A stretch of DNA of 64,000 nucleotides from Ascoidea asiatica (Eukaryota > Ascomycota > Saccharomycetes > Ascoideales > Ascoideaceae), in assembly GCA_001600695.1 (NCBI GenBank), contig BCKQ01000006.1:500327-564326 (forward strand), in the 5' to 3' direction. This document shows, in pieces, positions 33,570 through 43,401 of this stretch. Each line of letters starts with the position of its first letter. The first letter of the stretch is position 1. A program made the position numbers and the translations under genes. The notes beneath the pieces are model-generated. The model had not been told where the DNA came from. It did no database searches and saw only the letters and a list, made by a program, of their open reading frames with translations.

Positions 33570-35180
33570 TTATTCTCTAAAACTCAGTTCAGGTTTGATA
33601 TCATCATCATCATATTCATAATCTTTATTATTAATTTCATTTTCTTTCTTTTCATGAGGTCTTGCAGATAAATCATTATGAAATTTTTCAAAACCAACAA
33701 TAAGTATAATTATTAAATATCCCATAACACATCCAGTAAAAATTGCCATAACTTTTGCATAATCAAAACCTGCACTACCATCACTATTTTTAACAGGAAA
33801 TTTATTACCAATTCTTGATTCAATTGTTGATGAAGCTGAAGATGTTAAATTACCTAATTGATATGCCAATCCAGATGCAAATGCTCTATAAGCTGCTGGA
33901 CAAAGTTCCATAAGATATAAAGGTACACAACCCCAGGCACCTTCAATAAAAAATTGTAACCAGAATGTACCTGCACATAAACCAGAAATTGAAGTTGAAA
34001 AAAAAGCAGGATAAATCATTGCTCCAGATCCAAAACAACAAACAATTATTGTTAATCTTCTACCTAAAATTTCCATCAATTGTCCCATTATTAAACCTCC
34101 AACCATTGCTCCAACATTTAAAACACATAATATTTGAAGTTTTTCATTAACTGTAACATTTCTTTGTTTAACTAACATTGTTGAATAAAGATCTTGAGAT
34201 CCATGTGAAGAAAAATTCATTCCAGACATAAATAAAACAAGATAAAGAAATACTAACCAATGAGTTTTTAAAGCTTCTTTAGCTTGAGTCCAAGCAGTAA
34301 TTTTATGATGTTTTTCTTCTTCTGTTAAATTTGAATTATAAATTCTTTTTTCTTCTTGAGAATCTAAATAAAATTTACTTTCTGGTAATGCTAATCTCCA
34401 AATTATTAAAATAACTGGTGGACCAGCAGTAAACCATAATAAAGCTCTCCAACCTTCACCATCTTTATAAGAATCTAAAAATGCACGATCGAATAAAACT
34501 GCTAATAAATAACCAAAATTATAACCAGGTAAGAAAAAACCACCTAATATTGAACGTGCTTCAACAGGTTGATCTTCTAAAGCAGTTGCAGCAGTATTTC
34601 CATAAAATCCACCCATGGCAATACCAAATATAGCTCTTATAGCTAAAAATTGAGAATATGTTTTTACAAAACCACAACCAATTTCTAAAACTATAAACAT
34701 AAAACAACATAAAATATAAGGATATTTTCTACCATATCTGTCTGATAAAAACCCAAAAATCACAGCACCAACAGATCTAAACATTAAAACTAAAGTTATA
34801 CCCCAAGTTATATCAGTTACAGATTTATTTAAAGTAGTTGCAATATCAGGAGCAGTAACAGAAACTACAAAAAAATCCATTGCATCAATACCCCAACCTA
34901 AATAACCAAGAGCATAAAAACTCCAATTTAATTTTGTCATTAATCTTAAACCAGGTAATGGATTTAAAGCAGATAATTTAGTTTGTGGTAAAGTGAATAA
35001 AGTTGAAAATCTTGTTAAAATATAATTTTTTATTGAAGATTTTGAAAAATCAGGAATATCATCAGTATATTGAATACCACGATGTTCTAATTCTTTAAAT
35101 TTCTTTTGAGTTTTTACTTTTGTTGGATCAACTTCAAGATCAATTGAAAAAACATCATTTTTTTCTTTATTTGAATTCAT
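33570..35180 (-). CDS. JEN: Monocarboxylate/dicarboxylate:H+ symporter, Jen family (copy B)
   Basis: Second Jen-family proton symporter, 536 residues, same strand as copy A. Shares the DAMDFFVVSVTAPDIA helix, the SDRYGRKYP loop, the NFSSHGSQDLYST signature and the tail ending DIKPELSFRE. The N-tail (1 to about 80) and the central cytosolic loop (YLDSQEEKRIYNSN versus FLEHREATRIHNSN in copy A) differ most. Copies A and B are identical over 95 nucleotides, synonymous sites included (34648-34742 and 30437-30531). That suggests recent duplication or gene conversion. Start at the ATG at 35180. The promoter is shared with divergent LCL3 and contains an array of Gcn4-like sites. Confidence 0.93.
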   Translation of the reverse strand: MNSNKEKNDVFSIDLEVDPTKVKTQKKFKELEHRGIQYTDDIPDFSKSSIKNYILTRFSTLFTLPQTKLSALNPLPGLRLMTKLNWSFYALGYLGWGIDAMDFFVVSVTAPDIATTLNKSVTDITWGITLVLMFRSVGAVIFGFLSDRYGRKYPYILCCFMFIVLEIGCGFVKTYSQFLAIRAIFGIAMGGFYGNTAATALEDQPVEARSILGGFFLPGYNFGYLLAVLFDRAFLDSYKDGEGWRALLWFTAGPPVILIIWRLALPESKFYLDSQEEKRIYNSNLTEEEKHHKITAWTQAKEALKTHWLVFLYLVLFMSGMNFSSHGSQDLYSTMLVKQRNVTVNEKLQILCVLNVGAMVGGLIMGQLMEILGRRLTIIVCCFGSGAMIYPAFFSTSISGLCAGTFWLQFFIEGAWGCVPLYLMELCPAAYRAFASGLAYQLGNLTSSASSTIESRIGNKFPVKNSDGSAGFDYAKVMAIFTGCVMGYLIIILIVGFEKFHNDLSARPHEKKENEINNKDYEYDDDDIKPELSFRE

Positions 35181-37006
35181 TTTCTTAAAATATAAAAAAA
35201 TAATATGTAAATATGTAATATGTAATATGGGATGTGTGATATGAATAATGTAAATAAATTATAATTTGAATGAAAAGTTAAATTAAAGATTGAACAAAAA
35301 ATGGATGAAAAACAAAATTATTTATAATCTAGTAAGATTGCTTCAAAACAATTTCTTACAAACAATTTTAATTTCTCTTTTTTTTTCCTTTTTTTGGGGA
35401 TATTACTATATCTTTGTTTATGAGAATAATATAAACTTCTAATAGAGAATATGATATAATAAACAATCAGTATAAAAAACTAAAACTGAATATGTGTTTT
35501 TTTTTTGTTTCTTTTTTTTTATTTCAAATAAAGTTAAAGATTTCTCCAATATTATTCAGATTTCAATATATCTTTTAATATTAAAGTAAATTATGTTATA
35601 ATGTTAAAGTTTAAAATGCTTGCTATCTTTGAATTTATTAATTCTTAACCAATAAAGATTTAATAAAAGATAATTATTTTAAGTTGTTTTTCAAATTTAA
35701 GATGAATGTCTTAATACAAAAAAAATAAAAAGGTCTATCCATGTTTCCTTTATAGATTTGAATATAATTGAATATAATATAATAAATATTTAAAAAAAAA
35801 TTACATAGGAATACTATAAAAGTAAATTTCATTTAATTTTTTTTAAAATTCATTGGATTAAAATGAGATTGTTATTATTGATGAATGAAATAAGTTTGAA
35901 AACCGGATTTTTGACTAATTTTGGTCAGGAACAATTATTTGGAAATTGAGTAATGCTTGAATCAATCTGGGAATTCTTTTTTTCTCGGGAAATCTGAGTT
36001 TTGCCGATGGGTGTTGGTGGTGCAAGAAGAGGGCAAAGGCGTGGAAAAATGAGAGAGTAGTCCCGGGATTACCCTCCAAAACAGGGAGATGCAGTCAGGG
36101 CCCGTTTTGACTCAGTGGGACTCAGGAACTCAGGGACTCAATCAGACTCATGAAATGGTTGTATTTGACTCAAATACTGACCAATGAAGAGATTCGATTT
36201 AGAAATTGATTTAGATTTGATTTGAATCAACTATGAAATAAAGAGATTTGAGTGACGTGAAATGGGAAAGTGTGAGAGTCGTTGATGTTTTTGAGTGACC
36301 ATGATAAAATATCTGAGTATTTCTAGCACAGTGATAGCCAGGAAGTTTTTCAAAGCACTCCGAAACAAAAAATTAGAATCCAACCAATACAATATTCGTC
36401 AACAGAAACAGACTGGGGATTATCTTCTTTCCAGAACCAAAAGCAGTAAAAGTAACAGTAAATGCAAAACCAGTATCGGCAGGGTCTTCAGTTGTTCGTT
36501 TGTTCATTTGTTTAATTTGCCAATTGTTCTTTGAGAAACAGATTTAATTTATCCGTACCAACAAAAACAATACTAAAATTTCACTTTAAAATCTTTAAAA
36601 GGGTTTTTTGTCATTTTTCTCTTTCGGCCCAAAGGTTTTTTCTTCTATTTTCAACACAAAAATGGTAATTAATTGAAAGTATTCGATTTATGTACTTTTT
36701 GTGTAATGAAAACATTGCAGTAAAACATTACGCTAACAGCGAAGGAGTTAAGGGTAATGAATATGGCAGGGTACCAGTGCTGTGGGTCGTGTCGTTGCTT
36801 TTGAATTCAAGTTCATGAAGGTAAATATTGAAAATGTTTGGTTAATTGATCTAAAAACTATTCAGAATTATTCATTTAATTCCAGTGAAATACTTTTGTT
36901 ATTGATTGATTCGCTGATTGATTGAATTTGTTTATTTTGATTTGGAATTTGTGTATTTAAAGAGATTTGATTTCAAGTTTGAATTCAATAATTTTTTTTT
37001 TCTATA
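35181..37006. other. JEN copy B / LCL3 divergent intergenic region
   Basis: 35181-35930 is AT-rich with poly-T runs. 35930-36800 is GC-richer and carries the ACTCA array (36108-36172). The open frame at 36295-36534 lacks an ATG at its start and shows no family features. No gene seen. Confidence 0.6.
36108..36172. promoter_or_regulatory. Array of six ACTCA cores, two of them TGACTCA
   Basis: Heptamers: TGACTCA (36108), GGACTCA (36118), GAACTCA (36126), GGACTCA (36134), AGACTCA (36144), TGACTCA (36166). TGACTCA is the Gcn4/AP-1 site; the four inner copies are one-base or two-base variants at 8-10 bp spacing. About 930 bp before JEN copy B and 840 bp before LCL3. Confidence 0.55.
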
Positions 37007-37774
37007 ATGTTCAATAAAGAAGAAGAAGAAGAAGAAGTAAAAAAGAAAGAGAAAGAGAAAGAAAAAGACAACAAATATGAAATTGAAAATGGAATAAAAA
37101 ATAATTATTTGATTGAAATTAAATCAATTGAATATAGTTTAATTACAACAATAACGATATTTGGAATTTTTAAATTTTATAATAAATATTTAAAAAGGAT
37201 AAAAAATTATAAAGATTTAAATTCAAATATAATTAGAAAAAAATTTTTATTTGGTAAAGTAACTTCTGTTGGTGATGGAGATAATTTTCATTTTTATCAT
37301 ACTCCAGGAAATTATTTTAATGGTTGGAATATTTTTAGATTTCCACCGAATATTAATCAAAGAGGTTTAAAAAATGAAACTTTACATATTAGATTATGTG
37401 GTGTTGATGCACCAGAAAGGCCACATTTTGGTAAACCTGGTCAAGAATTTGGTGATGAAAGTTTAAAATGGTTAAAAAATTATATTTTAGGTAAAAAAAT
37501 TTTTATAAAACCATTAAGTATTGATATGTATAATAGAGTTGTAAGTAAAGTAATTATTAAAAAATTTTTTTTTTGGAAAAAAGATGTAAGTGAAGAAATG
37601 ATTAAAAATGGAATTGGTGTTGTTTATGAAAATGAAAAATATGGTGAATTTGATGGTAAAAAAGAAATTTATAAAAAATTAGAAGAAAAAGCTAGAAAAA
37701 AAAAAATTGGTCTTTGGGGTATAAAAAGAGCTAGAACTCCTGCTCAACATAAAAGTAAATATAATAAAATATAA
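37007..37774 (+). CDS. LCL3: Staphylococcal-nuclease-fold endonuclease Lcl3
   Basis: Membrane-anchored thermonuclease-like protein of fungal mitochondria; the precise role is unsettled, and the S. cerevisiae mutant has a chronological-lifespan phenotype. 255 residues against 274. The N-terminus is a Glu/Lys run (1-25) from GAA/AAA repeats. One membrane segment follows (SLITTITIFGIFKFYNKYL, about 45-63). The SNase domain spans about 80-250: VTSVGDGDNFHFYHTP, then the catalytic Arg and Glu in LHIRLCGVDAPERPHFG (about 126-142), and the second Arg in MYNRVVSKV (about 174-182). The tail LWGIKRARTPAQHKSKY matches the family. Divergent from JEN copy B. Confidence 0.92.
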   Translation: MFNKEEEEEEVKKKEKEKEKDNKYEIENGIKNNYLIEIKSIEYSLITTITIFGIFKFYNKYLKRIKNYKDLNSNIIRKKFLFGKVTSVGDGDNFHFYHTPGNYFNGWNIFRFPPNINQRGLKNETLHIRLCGVDAPERPHFGKPGQEFGDESLKWLKNYILGKKIFIKPLSIDMYNRVVSKVIIKKFFFWKKDVSEEMIKNGIGVVYENEKYGEFDGKKEIYKKLEEKARKKKIGLWGIKRARTPAQHKSKYNKI

Positions 37775-38184
37775 TTAAAATCTAGAATTTATGGACAGAT
37801 AAAAAAAAAGTCAAGAAAAAAAACCTCAAAATAGTTTTACGAATAACCTTTGTGAACAATTTTAAAACCAGGATAATATATTCTTTGAAAAATTCTAGAT
37901 TTGTTTCTTAGATTAAAAGAAATATTTAGATCAATTCTCTCAGATATTATTTAAACCAATTAAATATTTTTGATAAGTAAAACAGAGCTTAGATTTGAAT
38001 AGATTTAATTCCAGAATAATTAATAAATTAAAAGTAACTTCATCTCAAGCTAAGATTCAGTGTCTAGAATAAGCTAAATATATTTTTGATTTTGATCCAA
38101 TTAAAATTACATAATATATTACATAAGAAGAACTGAGTTAATCTTTTAAAAAAGATCCATAAAACTGGAGTCAGCTAGATTATT

Positions 38185-38192
38185 ACACGTGA
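38185..38192 (-). promoter_or_regulatory. E-box ATCACGTG (Cbf1/CDEI-type)
   Basis: On the minus strand this reads ATCACGTG, a full match to RTCACRTG. No CDEIII-like partner is present on either side, so I read it as a possible bHLH site, not a centromere. Confidence 0.3.
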
Positions 38193-38949
38193 TAAAACCA
38201 CTATTTGACACCCGTTTTAACTGTGGTGGATAATTCAGAACAAGTGTGTAAAACAGAGCATGTGGAGGAGTAGAAAAGCGGGAAAATCCCCCTCTGTGTG
38301 ATTATTGACATTTTTTAAAAGTTGAGAGAAAGAAATTAAAGATGAAAGAAACAATCTTTACTTTAATTTACAAGGTTATTATTATGTTTTGGTTTCGAAT
38401 TGGGTATGAATTGCAAATATTCAACAAATTAATTGAATTGGTTTAATCAATCAATAATAATTCCAACAAAAATATTTAAAATGAAGCTAGAGAAATCAAA
38501 ATAATTCAAAGAAAAGGAGAATTTTTTATATAAATATTTAGTTATTAAAAGTATTTAATCCACTTGATTTCTTTCAAACGAATTGAAAAAGAGTATCAAG
38601 ATTGAAAACTTTGAAAAAACTAAAGAAGAACTAAGAATACAGAATATTAATTTAATTTATTGAATGGAAGACTGGAAATGAATTCATGAAACTAAAGTAC
38701 CGTTACGGAAATATAGTGGTGAAATTAACTCCTCCTTTCTTTAATTTTATCAAAATTTCATAAACTATTGCTTATAATAAAAATATTACATTATATCAGA
38801 ATATTATACACTACCGATACTTCAATAACGTATATTATTATGGTGATTAGAATTATAGTGTACTAATACTATATTCAGTTGAATTTGGATCATAATTTCA
38901 CAACTTGAAGAAAGAGAAGAAAGTTCAAAGGGAGGAGAATATTAACTAG

Positions 38950-39003
38950 ATGAGGGTGAATTTGGGGTGAGTTTGGTCATGGGGATAAGCATTTCACCCT
39001 CAT
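38950..39003. repeat. 11-bp perfect inverted repeat
   Basis: ATGAGGGTGAA (38950-38960) and TTCACCCTCAT (38993-39003), 32-base spacer. No gene features around it. Confidence 0.6.
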
Positions 39004-40029
39004 TTCAAAAAGGCAAGTTAAAAAAGGGTCTGATCTATTGCTTCCAACTCTCGATATTTCTTTGTGTTCAATTCATTACTTTCATTATAATGGTTTTATG
39101 TCATGTGTTTTTAGTTAGTATCATTATTACTATCATTATTTTAATTCAATAATTATTCAAATATTAAATTATATTATAATAAAAGAAGATTATTTTTCCT
39201 TTTAACCAAGGTCTTTTAATTCCTATAAATTTCATTCATTTATTTATATCATTAATTCATTAATTAATTAGAATAAAATACTTTAATATATTGGTGAAAT
39301 GTATGATATACAACAGTAATAAGTTTAACACTCCCAATTTTACAGTTTTAAAGTTTTATTGTTCTGGTATTAAACAAATGTTGAATTGTTGTTTGAAGTC
39401 ATCCTCACCCTCGGAATCTTTAATATAATCAAAAAATTAGTTACCTTTATTGCTTTTAGTATAGTTATTCTAGTCTTTCTGGTCTTTCTAGAAGTGGGAA
39501 AAGCAACTAAGAATGCATACAGCTTATATTACTAGTGGACCGGTATTCGAAAGGTACTCAAAGGGCTAGAATTTAATGAAATACTTATTAACTATGGTAC
39601 TAATACTAATTAAATGATTAAATGCAACTATGGATTACATTGCTTTAATATTAATTATTCAATTTATTCGACTTACTCAAATTATTTAAATTATAAAAAA
39701 AAGAAATAGAATCAATTAACTGGCTTAATGAAAATTCTTAGAAGATAATCACCACTTTTAGATTGAATTAATTAATTAAATTTTATTATTATCATTATTA
39801 TTAATAAAATATTTTATATAAATATGTGTATGAATTCTCATTATAATTCATTAATATAATATTTTAGATATATTATTCAATTTATAAATATTATCATTAT
39901 TATAATTATACAACAAATAACATTTACTTATTATACTATATCCTTACTTCAGTTAAATAAATCACTTAATCAATTAATTAATTAATACTTTTAAATTACA
40001 ATAACATACATATATTATACAATACAAAA

Positions 40030-40206
40030 ATGAGTTCATATTTAACAAGATATTCATTCAAAGCAATTGCTTTAACATTACCAAAAACAAGTCCAATACT
40101 TTTAAACATAAGTCAAAAACGTAATTTTAATATGTATTCAAGTCAAAAACAAGATCATTGGCATGATGTTTATGAAGAATATGCTGTTGATTCAAATTTC
40201 AATTAA
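40030..40206 (+). CDS. Small protein with mitochondrial-type presequence (58 codons)
   Basis: ATG to TAA frame of 58 residues. The first 41 residues contain no Asp or Glu and are rich in Ser, Leu, Lys and Arg (MSSYLTRYSFKAIALTLPK, later SQKRNFNMYSS), which is how mitochondrial presequences look. The remaining tail is acidic and aromatic (DHWHDVYEEYAVDSNFN), a compact segment unlike random AT-rich translation. Codon use matches neighbouring genes. The family is not recognised; small respiratory-chain or ATP-synthase-associated proteins have this layout, but I infer no function. The upstream 400 bp is very AT-rich and the next gene is guanine deaminase, same strand. Confidence 0.6.
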   Translation: MSSYLTRYSFKAIALTLPKTSPILLNISQKRNFNMYSSQKQDHWHDVYEEYAVDSNFN

Positions 40207-41084
40207 TATTTTCTATTGATCTAATGGAAATTTAATGAATAAATATAATTATTTTTATGGTTTTTTTTTTGTTTTACTTATAATATTTTTAAATGATGGT
40301 TATATTCTTGGATATTTTATGATTAATATTCAAATATGCTTACTTTTTATTAATTCTATTCTACACACACATATATCTATATCTCTTTCTATATATATAT
40401 ATATATACACCTATAACACTATGAATTATGAATTATAAATAAATATTGTCTCAGTCTCAATAACTATCTCCTTCTTCTTCACCAAAAACAGCAGTACCGC
40501 GGCAATCGGAAACAACCTTCTTCTTTAAGCGATGGCGGCAAATGCCACTTCGACGCCAGAACTGCGGCTCTTTTCTGTCCCAATTCAGATTTCCGCGGGT
40601 TTCCATACTCTTAGCATGCTTTCCGTGACTTTCCGTGATTTTCCATGGTTACCAGTGGCACGGCTTGCTCTGCCCGCGGTTCACCAAAGGCTGATGAGTT
40701 CATTTGCCACTCTCTCTTAGTACTCTGCCGCGGGATCCCGTTCAATCAATCAATCAATCTTTTAGTATATCCTCTTTTGTATTATTATTGCCATTATTAT
40801 TACTATTATCATTTTTATTACTATAACTTTATTACCATTAACAACTTTATAAATATTTTTTATATTTGTAATTTGTATTCTTAATTGATTATATTCGATT
40901 AATGAAATCTAATATAAATATGACTTGAATTTCCTTTTAATTCAATTCTCAAAATAATAACCAATATTTTAAATTCCCCTTTTAAATTCTTTATAAACTC
41001 AATTAACTCATGAAATTAGTTAAATATATAATCAAACAATTATCTTTAAATAATATCTATGAAAAATAATTCAACTAGTTAAAA
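40207..41084. other. Promoter region of guanine deaminase gene
   Basis: 40230-40440 is AT-rich 3' flank with a TA run. 40480-40740 is a sharply bounded GC-richer island with four CCGCGG sites and the repeated phrase CTTTCCGTGA (40619-40638). A (CAAT)4 tract follows at 40743-40759. The open frame at 40532-40720 crosses this island without family features. Confidence 0.6.
40497..40733. promoter_or_regulatory. Cluster of four CCGCGG sites
   Basis: CCGCGG at 40497-40502, 40593-40598, 40674-40679 and 40728-40733. The second reads TCCGCGGG and fits TCCGYGGR, the S. cerevisiae Pdr1/Pdr3 response element. Inverted CCG/CGG is the usual target of Zn2Cys6 dimers. 352-588 bp before the guanine deaminase start. 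Confidence 0.5.
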
Positions 41085-42842
41085 ATGATGATAAAAGATG
41101 ATAATAATCAGTCAATTGATCAGAAGTCAAAAAATCCAATTCCAATTTCAATTTCAAATCAAAACTCAAATCAAGTCTTGATTCAAGAATTAAAATATGA
41201 TCCAAGTGAACAATTAAAAACAATAAGTTCTCCAGCTTTAGAATCAATTGAATTTACAATTTTTTATGGAACAATTGTACATACTCCAATATTAGGTAAA
41301 ATTGAAATATTACCAAATACTGTAATTGGTGTAAATGTAAATGGTTTTATTCAATTTATAATTAAAAATTCAAAAAATCCAATAATTGATTCAATTGAAA
41401 AATTTCCAGATTTAAAAAAAATAAAAAATAAAATTAAATTAATTAATATTTCAAAAAATCCATATTCATTTTTTTTTCCAGGCTTTATTGATACTCATAT
41501 ACATGCTTCTCAATATCCAAATTCAGGTATTTTTGGTAATTCAACTTTATTAAATTGGTTAAATACTTATACATTTCCATTAGAATCAAATTTTAAAAAT
41601 TTAAAATTTTCAAATAATATTTATAAAAAAATTATTAAAAAAACTTTAATTAATGGTACAACAACTGCTTCATATTTTACTACAATTGATCCAATTTCAA
41701 CAAATTTATTTGCAAATTTATGTTTTAAATTTGGTCAAAGATCTTTAATTGGTAAAGTTTGTATGAATGAAAATTCTCCAGATTATTATATTGAAGATAC
41801 TCAAACTTGTAAAAAATCTCAAAATTTAGTTATAAATCATATAAAAAATTTAAATAATATTCAAAATAATAAAATTAAAATTTTAGATTATAATGATAAT
41901 TTAATTTTACCAATTTTAACTCCAAGATTTGCTCCTTCATGTTCAAAAGATTTATTAAATTATCTTGGAGATTTATCGAAAAAAAATAATTATCATATTC
42001 AAACTCATATTTCTGAAAATATTGATGAAATTAATTGGGTAAAAAGTTTATTTCCAAATTCAAAAAATTATGCTTCAGTTTATGATGATTCAAATTTATT
42101 AAATTCAAAAACTGTTTTAGCTCATGCAATTCATTTATCAAATGATGAAAAAAATTTAATTGCAAAAAGAAAATCTGGTATTTCTCATTGTCCAATTTCA
42201 AATTCTTCAATTACTTCTGGAGAAGCAAGAATTAGATGGCTTTTAAATGATAATATTAATGTTGGTTTAGGTACTGATGTTTCTGGTGGATTTGATCCTT
42301 CAATATTATCAACAGCAAGGCATGCTTTATTAGTTTCAAGACATTTAGCAATGAAATCTTTAGATAATAATGATAAATTATCTGTTAATGATGTTTTATA
42401 TCTTGCAACTTTAGGTGGAGCAAAAGTTTTAAATATGGATAATATTTTAGGAGATTTTCAAGTTGGTAAAAAATGGGATTGTCAATTAATTGATTTAAGA
42501 AATAAAAATTCTCAAATTGATATTTTTAGTTGGCAATTACCAAAATTTTTTCATGATAATTTAAAAAATGAATTTTTATCAAATAATATCTATGATAATG
42601 ATAATATTGATTCAAGTGATGATTTAAAATTATTCTTTAATCAAAATAATCCTATTAACAATAATATTAATAATAATGAAGAAAATATTAACTCAGATTT
42701 AGATGAAAATGGTGAATTAAATTCAGATGATAAATTGAAATTCGAAAATCTTATAGCAAAATGGTTATTTAATGGTGATGATAGAAATACAACTAAAGTT
42801 TGGGTTAATGGAAGAATTGTTGTTGATAAAACTGATAACTAA
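41085..42842 (+). CDS. GUD1: Guanine deaminase
   Basis: Amidohydrolase that converts guanine to xanthine and ammonia with a Zn2+ ion, in cytosolic purine salvage and catabolism. 585 residues. Metal ligands in FPGFIDTHIHASQYP (HxH, His138 and His140), then LNWLNTYTFPLESNF, NGTTTASYF, PILTPRFAPSC, the third ligand in IQTHISENIDEINW, LAHAIHLS, and GLGTDVSGGFDPSIL with the metal Asp. All known elements are present and in order. It is longer than usual (about 490) through a Gln/Ser/Asn-rich head (1-40) and an Asn/Asp-rich insert at about 495-545, before the closing strand TTKVWVNGRIVV. The upstream CCGCGG cluster may regulate it. Confidence 0.93.
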   Translation: MMIKDDNNQSIDQKSKNPIPISISNQNSNQVLIQELKYDPSEQLKTISSPALESIEFTIFYGTIVHTPILGKIEILPNTVIGVNVNGFIQFIIKNSKNPIIDSIEKFPDLKKIKNKIKLINISKNPYSFFFPGFIDTHIHASQYPNSGIFGNSTLLNWLNTYTFPLESNFKNLKFSNNIYKKIIKKTLINGTTTASYFTTIDPISTNLFANLCFKFGQRSLIGKVCMNENSPDYYIEDTQTCKKSQNLVINHIKNLNNIQNNKIKILDYNDNLILPILTPRFAPSCSKDLLNYLGDLSKKNNYHIQTHISENIDEINWVKSLFPNSKNYASVYDDSNLLNSKTVLAHAIHLSNDEKNLIAKRKSGISHCPISNSSITSGEARIRWLLNDNINVGLGTDVSGGFDPSILSTARHALLVSRHLAMKSLDNNDKLSVNDVLYLATLGGAKVLNMDNILGDFQVGKKWDCQLIDLRNKNSQIDIFSWQLPKFFHDNLKNEFLSNNIYDNDNIDSSDDLKLFFNQNNPINNNINNNEENINSDLDENGELNSDDKLKFENLIAKWLFNGDDRNTTKVWVNGRIVVDKTDN

Positions 42843-43401
42843 CTTGTTTTTATTTTACTTTACATTTTTTTTTCTCATTGTTTGTATATTATCAAAATTC
42901 TCATCTTATTTCTTTTATCTTTTCTTTTACCTTTTCTTTTATCTTTTCACTTAAATATTCTTTCAAAATTTGTTTTAATATTTCTTTACCTTTCCTCAAA
43001 TTTATCATTATATACTTTTATAGAATATAGAAATTTTTAATAAATAATAGATACCATAATTTTGCATGTTGGTAACCTTTACCTCAGGCGACAATATTGG
43101 TTGTAGTTAAATAAAAATCCAATAGTTATCATTCTCTAAATCCTGATTATTATTATCAGCTTTATAATTTACTGTAATACTATAAATACGATTGAGTATT
43201 ATCATTCAAACAGAGAATATTGCCACCTTGACTTCAACAAAATACGATATTGCTCACTATGGGTATTTTATTTACCACAAGCAATAGAATCGAAATAAAT
43301 GAAATATCCTTAGTAAAGGCTAAAAATCCTAACGTCACTATCGATGATTTTTAATTTATGATACATAATTTTCATTATATGAAGATAATTCAAAAAAGAT
43401 A
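42843..43401. other. GUD1/SQS1 convergent gap
   Basis: T-rich 3' flank to about 43010 with TTTTCTTTTA-like runs, then AT-rich. No gene seen. Confidence 0.7.

Larger units (their letters stand above)
37775..40029. other. Gap between LCL3 and the 58-codon gene
   Basis: Mostly AT-rich. Features: E-box CACGTG (38185-38190), a short GC-richer patch (38165-38310) and an 11-bp inverted repeat (38950-39003). The open frame from 38979 gives only a hydrophobic peptide of unclear status. 39600-40029 is very AT-rich. Confidence 0.55.

Noticed and set aside
38185-38192. CDEI-like ATCACGTG considered as part of a point centromere
   Set aside because: No CDEIII-like element at a suitable distance on either side; the same for GTCACATG near 3462 and ATCACATG at 62404, and for CCGAAA at 21275 without CDEI.
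40532-40884. Two overlapping plus-strand frames before GUD1
   Set aside because: They cross the CCGCGG island and then triplet-rich AT DNA; composition artefacts.
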